From positions 124,001 to 188,000 of the forward strand of contig NZ_RQEV01000007.1 in the NCBI RefSeq assembly GCF_004771275.1: a stretch of DNA of 64,000 nt. The letters are read 5' to 3'. Positions 1-8,649 of this stretch are shown here, one piece after another. Both the position numbers and the translations under genes were made by a program. The first letter of the stretch is position 1; every line of letters starts with the position of its first letter. The notes under the pieces were generated by a model that worked only from the letters and a program-made list of their open reading frames with translations, was not told the DNA's origin and did not search any database. This stretch comes from Leptospira fluminis. Lineage in GTDB: Bacteria; Spirochaetota; Leptospiria; Leptospirales; Leptospiraceae.

Positions 1-3000
1 GGAGCCCCGTCTTTGGCCGTATATCCGAAAAGGACTGATACGATTTTCGGGGAATTTTCCGTTTGCACAAGATCCAAAATCGATTGGATCAGAAAAGGCT
101 CGATTCCGTTCTTTAGTTTCTTTTTGGAGTTGGGATATACTAGGACGATGCTCCGCTTTTCTTGGGAGAGAAAGATAGATTCCTTGAGCCCGGTAAATCG
201 GATTCGAGATCCGTTCTTTAGAGTAAGTGTAGGTGTCGGAAGAGTCAAAATTCTACCTTGCTTTGTCGACTCCCCGAAAGAAACCGCCTCGTAAAAATCT
301 CTGTTTTCCAATAGAGGAGAAATTTTTCCCCAAGAACGTTCGAATCTTTCCGAGAGAAGGATCTCTTCCACCTGTCCGTATTTACCTCTGGGCAAAAACC
401 CCTTCTTTCCGAAAGCGGAGATCGCTTTTTCCCGGGAATTCCGAAACAGCGCCAAGGAATCTTTCGGAACGGATTTTTCGGAAAGGGTTTTGAAAAAAAG
501 TTCCCAGGACTTCGTTACTATTCTTAGGGGATCCGATAATCGGAAGGGTTCGCTAGATGAGGAATTTTCCTCTTTTTGGTCCTCTGCGAACAGGCCGAAT
601 CGAGTCCTCAGAAAATGGTGCAAAGGTGATCGCCAGAAGCGGATCAAATCCTTTAAGTCGAGCGTAATCTCCGCATCGGTTCCCGACCGCTCATCAGGTT
701 TTCGTATCGTCTCGGCTTCAGGGCTCCGGAAATCCAGAAACATTTTAGAATATTCTATTTTATCTTTTTCGAATCCATGAGCCGTGGAAGAGGAAATATC
801 GTAGGTCCGGAAATATTGGCTCCGGAAATCCTTCCCGTCCGGTCTCGGCTGGAAATATTGTCGGCTATGTTTGTTCAAAGGGAGAAGAATCCGCACGCTT
901 TCCTCGGGGAGAAGGACGTAATCTCTTAGCGCCTGTTCCATTTGCAGAATAGACGGGGAAGGAGCCATTTCCTCCTCCGAACTGGAATCCATGGACACGA
1001 AAGAAAGATTCAGGCTTTCCCTGGCCGAGAGGACGGTCTCATATAATAATAGTTCGTTCAATTGCCGGTTCGTGACATCTCCTTCTCTAGGAGATAGGTG
1101 TCTTAAGTTGAATGCGGAGCGATCCTCGGAACCGGGGAATTCGACTTCTCCCAGACCTAACAGAAAAATATGCCGAAACGGAATGGGACGCATCGGCTGG
1201 AGAGAAGAGACCGTGATTCCACCTGTCAGATATTTTCCCTTGCGGACCGGAATTCCCTCGGAGGATTCCCGTACGAAAACTTCCAGAAATCGCAACCGAT
1301 CTTCGAAATTTCCCGGATCCCATGCTTTTCCCCGTAAGGAATCGAATTTGGAAAAGAGTTCGGATGAGATGGAGTTCTCCTCGGGAGAATCTTCGGTCGG
1401 TCCCAGCAATTCGCGAATAAAGGATGCGAAAGAATCCAAGCATCCGTCCGAATCGATTTCGGAACGTCCGCATTCCTCCGCGAATCGATCCATCATTGCT
1501 TCCAAACGTTTCCAGGTTCCGATCCATAGTTCCGCAGTTTTTCGATCGGAGGCGAAATAGGGGGAAAAGGAAGTCTCTTCTTCCGCGGCGGGAGGAAGAA
1601 CTTCTCCCATCGATAAGCGAAGAAATCCGTTTCGAAACGAAAACGGAAGAGGAGGACCTTCCTCGGAATCGTCCAAAAAAAGGGAAAGTTCCCGGGAAAG
1701 TTCCTCCCATTCGCGAACAGTTTCGGCGGCGATATCCCATTTATTCCGAAAGCAGGAATTCCGGAATAAAGCAAAGAATTCCGTCCTGGAACGTTTGCCC
1801 AAGAGTAGAGGAAATACGGATAGAATCCCGTTCAAAAACGGACTGGTTTCTCCCGCTCTGAGATCCTGGATCGTATACGGTAGGGTCCGAACGGAAAATT
1901 CGGCGGATCCGTTTTCGTTTATCAATTTGGCGGGGATTCCCCCGTCGAAGACGGACTCGATAGCGGGCCTGTACTTGGATAAGTTCGGACAAAAGATTCC
2001 GATATCCGTCAAGTTTAAGGTAGGATCTTCGTCCAGCTTGGAAAGAATTACGTGAAACACCGCTTCTACTTCCCGAAAGATTCCCGGAGCCTCCAGGATG
2101 ACAAGGCTGGCATCCGAGTGTTTGCGGTCCGAAAGCGCATCGGAGCCGGCGAGTAAGTATTCTTGGAAGGAGGTAAGAACGCTCTTATCTTTCCGTTCCT
2201 TAACGGAGGACCTATTCTGAATCGAAGCCCCCGCTAAGTTCCAGCTCATCGATAAGGATCGGAACGGAGATGCCCATCTGCGACAAGGAAGAGACGCGTT
2301 TTCTTCGGTACCGATGCTATCCTGAGGAAGTCCGAATTGATAAGCTTCCAGGGATATTTCCGGGAATAATTTCTTGAATAACGCAAGATAGGTCTGTGAA
2401 AGTTGAGATAGACCGAATAAATATAACTTCGTCGATCGGCGGTTTTCATTTTCCGATTTCGGACCTTGCCCGCGGTTTTCCGCTTGCATTGCATATTGAA
2501 TCAAAGTTTTGGAAGAGGCCGCGACCGCGGCGTACAACTCTTTTTGGAGAAAAAACATCTGGGATTTGGTGGCGATCTTCTCTTCGATATCCTGTTCGCC
2601 CAATCGTAAATATTCGGTTTTTCCGCCCAACCAATTCCGAATCCAGTCTTGCCTGTGCAATTCGTAATCCTTAAAATAATTCGCGATCCTTCCCGAAAAC
2701 TCGAATAAGCGGGTCGGATCTACACTTTGTCTGCCGGGAGGAATCAAATAGGATCGTAAGGAAGGATACCGCGAAAGAAATTCAGGGTGGCTTTGGACGT
2801 ATTCGTAAATGAGGAATTTTCTTTCTTCCGGTCGAGCGAAGGTCCGAACGTCCGGATCGGAACCATATTTTCTTTTCAATAATTCCTCGATCGCTTTTTC
2901 TAAAAAGAGAAACCGAAGATTGAAGACTACGCCTTTCCGCTTCGCGAATTCCAAGTACAGCCAAGTTTCCATGCTCTTGTTCGGAATGACTACCAAAGGG

Positions 3001-3101
3001 CTGTACAATCCGTTCTCTCGTTCGAGTTCTCCGGAAATCGAGTCCTGTAGGATCCGGGCCAACTCGGACAAATCATCGGAAGAAAATACGGTAACGGACA
3101 T
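1..3101 (-). CDS. recC: RecBCD exonuclease V gamma subunit RecC (3' end beyond window)
   Basis: The reverse strand is open from the ATG at 3101 to the left edge, about 1033 codons, with no stop inside the window. RecC proteins are usually about 1100-1150 residues, so roughly 90% is present and the C-terminus is missing. The N-terminus (SPLVVIPNKSMETWLYLEFA) matches the RecC pattern in which a variable start is followed by a nucleotide-loop-like strand and WL-x-x-E-A. RecC is the Chi-recognising, catalytically inactive helicase-like subunit of the RecBCD repair nuclease; recB and recD would be expected beyond the left edge. The opposite-strand ORFs here are shadows. No clear Shine-Dalgarno precedes the ATG, so the exact start is uncertain by a few codons. 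The family call is by eye. Confidence 0.85.
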   Translation of the reverse strand, partial: MSVTVFSSDDLSELARILQDSISGELERENGLYSPLVVIPNKSMETWLYLEFAKRKGVVFNLRFLFLEKAIEELLKRKYGSDPDVRTFARPEERKFLIYEYVQSHPEFLSRYPSLRSYLIPPGRQSVDPTRLFEFSGRIANYFKDYELHRQDWIRNWLGGKTEYLRLGEQDIEEKIATKSQMFFLQKELYAAVAASSKTLIQYAMQAENRGQGPKSENENRRSTKLYLFGLSQLSQTYLALFKKLFPEISLEAYQFGLPQDSIGTEENASLPCRRWASPFRSLSMSWNLAGASIQNRSSVKERKDKSVLTSFQEYLLAGSDALSDRKHSDASLVILEAPGIFREVEAVFHVILSKLDEDPTLNLTDIGIFCPNLSKYRPAIESVFDGGIPAKLINENGSAEFSVRTLPYTIQDLRAGETSPFLNGILSVFPLLLGKRSRTEFFALFRNSCFRNKWDIAAETVREWEELSRELSLFLDDSEEGPPLPFSFRNGFLRLSMGEVLPPAAEEETSFSPYFASDRKTAELWIGTWKRLEAMMDRFAEECGRSEIDSDGCLDSFASFIRELLGPTEDSPEENSISSELFSKFDSLRGKAWDPGNFEDRLRFLEVFVRESSEGIPVRKGKYLTGGITVSSLQPMRPIPFRHIFLLGLGEVEFPGSEDRSAFNLRHLSPREGDVTNRQLNELLLYETVLSARESLNLSFVSMDSSSEEEMAPSPSILQMEQALRDYVLLPEESVRILLPLNKHSRQYFQPRPDGKDFRSQYFRTYDISSSTAHGFEKDKIEYSKMFLDFRSPEAETIRKPDERSGTDAEITLDLKDLIRFWRSPLHHFLRTRFGLFAEDQKEENSSSSEPFRLSDPLRIVTKSWELFFKTLSEKSVPKDSLALFRNSREKAISAFGKKGFLPRGKYGQVEEILLSERFERSWGKISPLLENRDFYEAVSFGESTKQGRILTLPTPTLTLKNGSRIRFTGLKESIFLSQEKRSIVLVYPNSKKKLKNGIEPFLIQSILDLVQTENSPKIVSVLFGYTAKDGA

Positions 3102-3361
3102 GGGAAGGCGTATCCAATGTAGGGAAAGGAAGCGCCGAGAAAAGGATTTTTCTCGGTTCGGAGATTGCTTGGATGAGACGCGATTGGAGCGGATCCAAAC
3201 GGAAAAGTAGCTTGCATTTGGTGACAGACGGGTTTCTTCCGATAATCAAGATTATGTCGCATTATATAGAACGGAGCGATGAGCGATCTATTTCCCTGAG
3301 AATTTTTCCCACCAAACGTGTCCGAATTTCTTCGAAAATACCCCAGTTTTTCCTTGATTCT

Positions 3362-3381
3362 GGTATAACTAAAGTTATACC
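3362..3381. promoter_or_regulatory. 20-bp palindrome before mazEF (likely autoregulatory operator)
   Basis: GGTATAAC-TAAA-GTTATACC is a perfect inverted repeat with 8-bp arms and a 4-bp centre, ending 6 bp before the antitoxin ATG. RHH antitoxins of MazEF-type pairs normally bind palindromes overlapping their own promoter, so this is the natural operator. The palindrome is seen directly; the function is inferred. Confidence 0.6.
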
Positions 3382-3387
3382 AATTGT

Positions 3388-3636
3388 ATGAAGACTGCTG
3401 TTTCGATTCCGGATGACCTATTTAAAACCGCAGAAAAAACGGCTAAACGATTGGGTATTCCTAGAAGTCAGCTTTTTGCTAGAGCATTGGAGGAATTTAT
3501 TAAATTTCATAGCAAAGAGTCGATTACAGAAAGATTAAATAGAATCTATCGCAAAGAAAATAATATTTCTAAAGAAAATAGTGACGATCTATCGGTAGAG
3601 ATACTACGGAAGAGTTTGAAGAATGATTCGTGGTGA
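3388..3636 (+). CDS. mazE: MazE-type ribbon-helix-helix antitoxin
   Basis: This 82-residue protein begins MKTAVSIPDDLFKTAEK, a typical ribbon-helix-helix start (beta strand, then IPDDLF helix), followed by a helix with SRSQLF-like spacing and a charged flexible C-terminal tail that would wrap the toxin. Leptospira carries RHH-type antitoxins of this class (the ChpI/ChpK pair is the described example). Its last codons overlap the toxin gene by 14 bp, so the two are translationally coupled. The palindrome at 3362-3381 is probably bound by this protein. The A+T-rich sequence differs from the flanking core genes and suggests acquisition. Confidence 0.85.
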   Translation: MKTAVSIPDDLFKTAEKTAKRLGIPRSQLFARALEEFIKFHSKESITERLNRIYRKENNISKENSDDLSVEILRKSLKNDSW

Positions 3637-3964
3637 AATTTGGTGGGTAGATCTAGGAATTCCTTTCAATAGCGAACCTGGCTTTCGAAGACCGATTCTC
3701 ATTGTACAGGATAATCCCTTTAATGAAAGCAATATTAGCACAGTAATTGTTGTCTCGATTACTTCAAATTTGGATTTAGCTGAAGCTCCTGGGAACGTGA
3801 TTTTATCAAAAAGGGACTCGAATCTTCCGAAAGATTCAGTTGCGAATGTTTCACAGATCGTTACACTGGATAGGGAAAGATTTTTAAGTAAAGCTGGCAA
3901 ACTAAAGCCGAGCAAGATGTCAGAAGTAGAAGATGGACTAAAAGTCGTTCTTGGCCTTGATTAA
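3623..3964 (+). CDS. mazF: MazF/PemK-family mRNA interferase toxin
   Basis: This 113-residue protein has the MazF landmarks: an N-terminal RGEIWWVDLG strand, the RRPILIVQDNPFN segment with the catalytic Arg region, a VVSITSN strand, and the NVSQIVTLDRERF strand with the conserved Ser/Thr-Gln context. MazF toxins are ribosome-independent endoribonucleases inhibited by the cognate antitoxin. The start overlaps mazE by 14 bp and lies in a different frame. The length is normal and no disruption is visible, so the pair is probably functional. Confidence 0.88.
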   Translation: MIRGEIWWVDLGIPFNSEPGFRRPILIVQDNPFNESNISTVIVVSITSNLDLAEAPGNVILSKRDSNLPKDSVANVSQIVTLDRERFLSKAGKLKPSKMSEVEDGLKVVLGLD

Positions 3965-4045
3965 AAAAGTATAACATAATTGCGATCGAGTTTTGCGCAA
4001 AGCGATCCGCTCGAATCGAAATACAATTCTCAAGTGAGGTTCCTC

Positions 4046-4393
4046 ATGGCGTACAACGAACAACTGACGAACCGAGTCAGAACGGCGCTCCAACATTTGT
4101 CCGACGTAGAAGAGAAACGGATGTTTCGCGGCGTCACCTTTATGGTGAACGGTAAGATGTGTATCGGCGTCGGCGATGACGAATTGCTTTGCCGCATCGA
4201 TCCTGCCCTACACGAGGATGCGATTCAGCGAAAAGGCTGCCGAACCATGAATATGAAAGGCAGAGAATACAAAGGCTACGTGCTGGTCGGCGAAGATGCG
4301 ATCAAAACGAATACGGATTTTGACTACTGGATCGAACTGTCCCTCGACTTCAACAAGAGAGCGAAGAGTTCTAAAAATCGAAAGAAGAAATAA
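4046..4393 (+). CDS. TfoX N-terminal domain protein
   Basis: This 115-residue protein has the stand-alone TfoX-N fold pattern: helical start, then EEKRMFRGVTFMVNGKMCIGV, DDELLCRIDP and the strand before GREYKGYVLV, ending in a basic tail. I chose the ATG at 4046 over the longer frame from 3980 because a GTGAGGT ribosome site lies 6 bp upstream and the family starts here. Such proteins are frequent near ArsR/AHSA1 genes and their role is unknown; they lack the competence-specific C-terminal domain. It precedes the decayed ArsR-AHSA1 locus, and both may belong to one old acquired block. Confidence 0.8.
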   Translation: MAYNEQLTNRVRTALQHLSDVEEKRMFRGVTFMVNGKMCIGVGDDELLCRIDPALHEDAIQRKGCRTMNMKGREYKGYVLVGEDAIKTNTDFDYWIELSLDFNKRAKSSKNRKKK

Positions 4394-4445
4394 ATCGCAG
4401 GACTTGAAGGCCGAAATCGAAGAGCGAAATATCGTTTGACAAATA

Positions 4446-4682
4446 TTGCTGGAACGCGCCGGGCTGATCAAACGTGAAAAACAAGGACGAGAAGTACTCA
4501 TTTCTTTTCGAGCGGAACCTTTACGCGAGGTGGCGGGATGGGTGCCGGAAAAGTTATGGTCGGCACTTACCGACACGGAGCTCATGAAGCAGTACTGGTT
4601 CGGCGTACAGTGCCAAAGCCGATGGATAGCCGGATCCCTACTTCGGAATCGCTTGAATCACGTCTTCCAATGTCGTATGTGA
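4446..4682 (+). pseudogene. Fossil of an ArsR-AHSA1 operon, fused by deletion
   Basis: The reading frame begins with the end of an ArsR winged helix (LLERAGLIKREKQGREVLIS, then EPLREVAGWV) and passes directly into the start of an AHSA1/SRPBCC protein (PEKLWSALTDTELMKQYWFG). In intact operons these belong to two separate genes. The ArsR part lacks its first roughly 60 residues and its tail. The AHSA1 part lacks its first residues and everything after about residue 35, where it runs into the 3' end of the convergent Rrf2 gene. At least three deletions are needed. No ribosome site is present. Confidence 0.75.
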
Positions 4683-5063
4683 TAACGTATCTAAAACGGC
4701 TTGGTCCGCCTTTTGCAAAAAAGGCTTTAATATTTGTTTGATATGGCAACTGACTTGGCAGGATTTCTGGACATTGCCGTCGTTCTCTTTCAAAACTGGG
4801 GAAGGTACCAAAGCACGGTACACCTCGCCTAAGGTGACGGATTTCGGATCCTTGGATAAAAGAAGTCCCCCTCCTTTTCCCTCCTTCGATTCGACGATCC
4901 CGGCGGCTTTTAGAGACCGCACCAGATTTCGTATGACGACCGGATTCGTATCCACGCTCTTCGCGATATCTTCGGAAGTTACGAGGGAAGAGTTTTTTCT
5001 TTGGTGGTAACCTACGACTGCAAGCGTATGAACGGCGACGGAAAATCTTTTATTAGCGGCCAT
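4638..5063 (-). CDS. Rrf2-family transcriptional regulator
   Basis: This 141-residue protein starts MAANKRFSVAVHTL, the usual Rrf2 N-terminus, followed by a winged helix (TSEDIAKSVDTNPVVIRNLV) and the EGKGGGLLLSKDP wing. Only two close cysteines (CQVSC) remain where Fe-S sensing members carry three, so it is more like the YwnA/cluster-free branch. A longer frame starts at 5168 and overlaps the SDR stop codon (ATGA), which allows coupled translation, but its 35 extra residues do not belong to the family. It lies downstream of the SDR gene in one unit and may regulate it. Confidence 0.85.
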   Translation of the reverse strand: MAANKRFSVAVHTLAVVGYHQRKNSSLVTSEDIAKSVDTNPVVIRNLVRSLKAAGIVESKEGKGGGLLLSKDPKSVTLGEVYRALVPSPVLKENDGNVQKSCQVSCHIKQILKPFLQKADQAVLDTLSHTTLEDVIQAIPK

Positions 5064-5164
5064 AAGAAGGGATTCCGAGCGTAACGTAAACTTCGCCTCG
5101 GTCAATCGGGTTCCATCACCATCGATCGGAAAAAGGAACGGGAAATTTTCCCCGTTCCCGAGTA

Positions 5165-6031
5165 TCATAGGAATTTGGACAGAATTTTTCGGGTTTCTTC
5201 CCCGATTCTCTTTCGAAGCTCCCCGTTTAATGCCAGGCCGGATAGAGGGACCTGAACTCTATCTTCGAAATACTGTCCGGAAATTTTTTCCAATCCGGGC
5301 GCATCCGCGAGATAGATCGAGGTTCTCGCTCCTTTTTCCGGAGAGATAAAGAATAGGTTTTTTATTCCGGAAAAAACGAATCCGATCGGACCTTTCAAAC
5401 CCCTGGCAAGAGACGTATTGACTACTCCCGGGTGCAAGGAATTTGCCGTTGCTCCGCTTCCTTGGAGTCGATCCGCCAATTCCTGGGCGTAAAAAATGTT
5501 ATACAATTTGGAATCCGCATAAGCCTGAATCCAGGAATATTTTTTTTCCCGCGAAAGATCGGACAGATCGGGCTTGGCATTCCTGTACAATTTGGAACTT
5601 ACCGCAATAATTCTCCCCTGGCTAGCTGCCTTTACGTTCTCCAGTAAGAGTTCGGTTAACAAAACGTGGGCCAAGTGATTGACCGCAAAATTCATTTCGT
5701 ATCCGTCTTTGGATATCTGTCTTTCGGGAGACATCAATCCCGCATTATTGATCAAAGCGTCTATTTTCGGAATTTTTTTCCGAACGGTCTTGGCCGTGTT
5801 CGCCACGTTTTCCAGGGAAGAAAGGTCGCCGGCGATAAAGTCCACATTTTGGTTTCCCGTTTTCGCACGAATTTCCTTTGCCGTCGCTTCGGCTTTGTCC
5901 GGATTTCGAGCGATCATGGTGACCGACCAACCTCTTTCGGCTAATCCGCTTACGGTCGCCTTCCCGATTCCTTCCGTTCCTCCGGTAATGACCGAGTATT
6001 TCATTTGTACTATTTCCTTGGTAGTTTTCAC
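5165..6031 (-). CDS. Short-chain dehydrogenase/reductase
   Basis: Classical SDR of 288 residues: TGGTEGIG cofactor loop near the start, NNAG, the catalytic Ser strand (IIAVSS) and the YADSK active site. The adenine pocket and IARN motif suggest NADP(H). It resembles the retinol-dehydrogenase/WWOX-like group that acts on lipophilic alcohols, but the substrate cannot be read. The GTG at 6031 has GGGAGG six bases upstream; an internal ATG at 6004 (MKYSVITGG) also has AAGGA and fits the family start better. The Rrf2 gene follows. Confidence 0.88.
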   Translation of the reverse strand: MKTTKEIVQMKYSVITGGTEGIGKATVSGLAERGWSVTMIARNPDKAEATAKEIRAKTGNQNVDFIAGDLSSLENVANTAKTVRKKIPKIDALINNAGLMSPERQISKDGYEMNFAVNHLAHVLLTELLLENVKAASQGRIIAVSSKLYRNAKPDLSDLSREKKYSWIQAYADSKLYNIFYAQELADRLQGSGATANSLHPGVVNTSLARGLKGPIGFVFSGIKNLFFISPEKGARTSIYLADAPGLEKISGQYFEDRVQVPLSGLALNGELRKRIGEETRKILSKFL

Positions 6032-6620
6032 TTAGACCTCCCAAGAGCGGGAAAGCCTTCTTCCGGATCGGCAGGAATGGAAAAAAAATTTCGTCAGGAG
6101 AGGCGTTCGGAAATGTAGGAACTTTTGCGACCAAGCGTACAAATATGCCGTTTTCCAACGATTTCCGATCGTAGAGCTAGTTCTATGCTTCCATTTTTCG
6201 TCGGTAAGACGGAAAATAGAACTCGGACGTACCCGTGATTTCTAATGAATATTTTTTGAGCGCTTCCGATAAAAATCCCCAGTTCGGCTTTTATAGGATG
6301 ATAAGGGACTTCGCTTATAAAAATGACCGCTACTGTACGAGTCGGATCGGGGTCGGATTCGATCGTATACTTATCGGAATTTTTCCCGGCTCATGTAACA
6401 TTAGTAAATCGGGACATTGTAGTTCGGTTAATATTCTTAGTATACTTAGCCGATTTAAGTCTTACAAACACCGGATCGAAATGACTCGAGTCGTTTTGTT
6501 TTTTCGAAGTATAGGCGGAAAAAGAGTTTCGGTACAGCTTATGGTAAGGAACACTATCCACCGACTTAAATAGAAACTAACACCCTATTCACGGTGGGTC
6601 AACGATCGCAAGGCAAGGAT
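6032..6620. other. Gene-poor spacer
   Basis: This is about 590 bp between the divergent SDR and the next plus-strand gene. It is A+T-rich from about 6235 on. A 112-codon frame (6235-6573) is open but has no family signature, poor codon use and no ribosome site, so I do not call it. No clear hairpin, repeat or RNA gene was recognised. Confidence 0.5.
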
Positions 6621-7133
6621 ATGGATTACGAAAAGGAAAAAAAGAAACTTCTCTCGGCAAAAACGCCCGAGCAATACATCGAATTTTCCATAAAATCAAA
6701 ACTAGAAGGACCGAAGAAATCTAGTATTACCACAGAATGGTTGAATAAATCAGGTTATACAATAGATGACATAAAATACGCAAGAAATCGGCATCCGTTC
6801 TGGCGGGAGAAAAGAAATAAGGGATCGTACGAAAGAAACAGCCGGAGATTGGAGCATCACAATTACTACAAGTCGGATGAAAAGATCGTTTGGGATGAAA
6901 ATAAACTGAATAAATTCTACGACTTGAATCAGGAAGGACACGCCGACCACGAGTTGGCGAAATTATTTAAGACTTCCATTCCTGCAGTGAATCATATCCG
7001 AAGGAAATTCAGGTTCGCTAGCCTACTTCTCGAATCCGAAAAAAAGAAACCGACCAAGGTGGCCGTCGTAAAATTAAGTCATCATTCCGAGTCCGTCTTA
7101 AAGCGGATGATTAGGGAAAAAGGAAAGAAATAA
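6621..7133 (+). CDS. Hypothetical protein with helix-turn-helix-like C-terminal half
   Basis: This 170-residue, very basic and hydrophilic protein is not one I can assign. The ATG at 6621 has AGGCAAGGAT immediately upstream and is preferred to the GTG at 6594. Two segments look like Myb/HTH modules: ITTEWLNKSGYTIDDIKYAR around residues 37-57, and DLNQEGHADHELAKLFKTS (about residues 102-120) followed by a recognition-type helix VNHIRRKFRF. DNA binding is possible. It stands alone between spacers. Confidence 0.6.
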   Translation: MDYEKEKKKLLSAKTPEQYIEFSIKSKLEGPKKSSITTEWLNKSGYTIDDIKYARNRHPFWREKRNKGSYERNSRRLEHHNYYKSDEKIVWDENKLNKFYDLNQEGHADHELAKLFKTSIPAVNHIRRKFRFASLLLESEKKKPTKVAVVKLSHHSESVLKRMIREKGKK

Positions 7134-7240
7134 ATTTCCCCTCCTCCGAAGCGTTTCCTTAAGGAGGAGGTTCCGGAAACAAGTTGCGAACGCGGATGCC
7201 GTAAAAAAAATGGGCGGTGACTCCTCCTATCTGAGAGAAT

Positions 7241-8611
7241 ATGAGCCGCCTTACACCGACGTTTATCCTGATCGTAACATTCCTGATTTCTTTCTCCGCA
7301 GTAGCGACTCCGGTAAAAAATTTTTTAAATCCAGAACCGTCCACAACCGGTTCGAAGAAGAATTCTTCGGAAACCCGCACAAAATCCAAGGCCTCAGATT
7401 CTCAGGAATCCCCCGCTTCGGATCGCGAAAATCCGAATCCTGAAAAGAAGGAAAATCTCTCGGACGACAAGAGCGAAACGGTTCGCTCGCGAGTCTCTCG
7501 TCGGTCCAAAACGTCGAAAATCGAAGATTCTCCCAAGTCCGCCAAAACTTTCGAAAATTCTCTCCCGAATGTTTCGAATTTACCGGCCAGAGTCGCTTAC
7601 GACGCCAGCAAAGAGAATCCGGACGGGTCAGGCCACGGAAAAGGGATCCCGGTCCTCTGTTATCACCATCTGGCGGACAACGGAAACCCGATGGGAGGAT
7701 ACAATCTTGACCCGAGTTTGTTGGAAGAGCAGTTCAAATATCTGAAAAAGTTAGGCTACCAAACGGTAAGTTTGGACCAATTTTACTCTTATATAAAGGG
7801 GGAAAGCGGGGCGGATTTTCCCAAACGTCCTATTTTGCTTACTTTCGACGACGGTTCTTTGACCCATAAGACCGTGCTGGTTTCCCTTCTGAAAAAATAC
7901 GGTTTTAGGGCGTCGATATTCATTTATCCTAGTACAATCTCCAATCCCAAATACAAATTTTATATGCGTTGGCCCGACTTGAAGGAAGCTTTGGGCAGCG
8001 GGGTTCTCGATTTAGGTTCTCATACTCTATACCATCCTAAATTGCCCGCGATGAAGCGGGCCGAAATTCGGAAACAATTGAGGGAATCCAAAGCGATTCT
8101 CGAGGCGAAAACCGGCCATAAGGTCAAAGATCTCGCTTATCCTTTCGGATTATTCGACGTTCGGGTGATAGAGGAAGCAAAGGAAGCGGGTTATAGAATG
8201 GCGTTCACCGTTAATCCGGGCAAGAACGTTCCTTCCACCGATCCTTATACGGTTCATAGGTCCCTGATTCCTTGGGGACAATCTCAGGCTAGATTCAATT
8301 CGATATTGAGCGCGAGCCCTCCTGGAAAGATCAAACTCGGAATCGCGGACGGTTCCTGGGTCAAGCCCGGACAAGCATTTTCCGTAAACGTGGAAGGATT
8401 GGATCCCGCGACGATTCAAATGAAAATCCGAGGCAAGAACGCGATTCGATCCAAAAAATCCGCGACGGAGTACGTGGTCGGAGTACCCGATTTTAAAACG
8501 AAAGTGAGTTACCCTCCCCTCGTGATTACCGGTAAGACTCCGGACGGCAGACGCACCGAAACCCAGTTTCTCTTCGTGAATAGGCAGGCTTTTAACCGAG
8601 AACCCGACTAA
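7241..8611 (+). CDS. Exported polysaccharide deacetylase (NodB domain)
   Basis: This 456-residue protein begins with a short basic segment and a hydrophobic stretch (FILIVTFLISFSAVA), a signal peptide or anchor, followed by a Ser/Lys-rich linker to about residue 120. The NodB domain then reads GIPVLCYHHLA, LLTFDDGS with the catalytic and metal Asp pair, and SHTLYHPKL with the metal-binding His pair, ending with YPFG. The last 80 residues form an extra beta domain. Family members remove N-acetyl groups from extracellular glycans or peptidoglycan in a metal-dependent way. GAGAGAAT precedes the ATG. Confidence 0.88.
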   Translation: MSRLTPTFILIVTFLISFSAVATPVKNFLNPEPSTTGSKKNSSETRTKSKASDSQESPASDRENPNPEKKENLSDDKSETVRSRVSRRSKTSKIEDSPKSAKTFENSLPNVSNLPARVAYDASKENPDGSGHGKGIPVLCYHHLADNGNPMGGYNLDPSLLEEQFKYLKKLGYQTVSLDQFYSYIKGESGADFPKRPILLTFDDGSLTHKTVLVSLLKKYGFRASIFIYPSTISNPKYKFYMRWPDLKEALGSGVLDLGSHTLYHPKLPAMKRAEIRKQLRESKAILEAKTGHKVKDLAYPFGLFDVRVIEEAKEAGYRMAFTVNPGKNVPSTDPYTVHRSLIPWGQSQARFNSILSASPPGKIKLGIADGSWVKPGQAFSVNVEGLDPATIQMKIRGKNAIRSKKSATEYVVGVPDFKTKVSYPPLVITGKTPDGRRTETQFLFVNRQAFNREPD

Positions 8612-8649
8612 ATCGTACGGAAGAAAATCTTTGACATTCTCCGAATGAG

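Noticed and set aside
13..2964. Many open frames on the plus strand and in other minus frames across the recC region
   Set aside because: They are shadows of recC, whose single frame is open over the whole stretch and has RecC features; the shadows have no family signatures.
6235..6573. 112-codon plus-strand frame in the spacer
   Set aside because: No ribosome site, no recognised motif and atypical composition; treated as chance.
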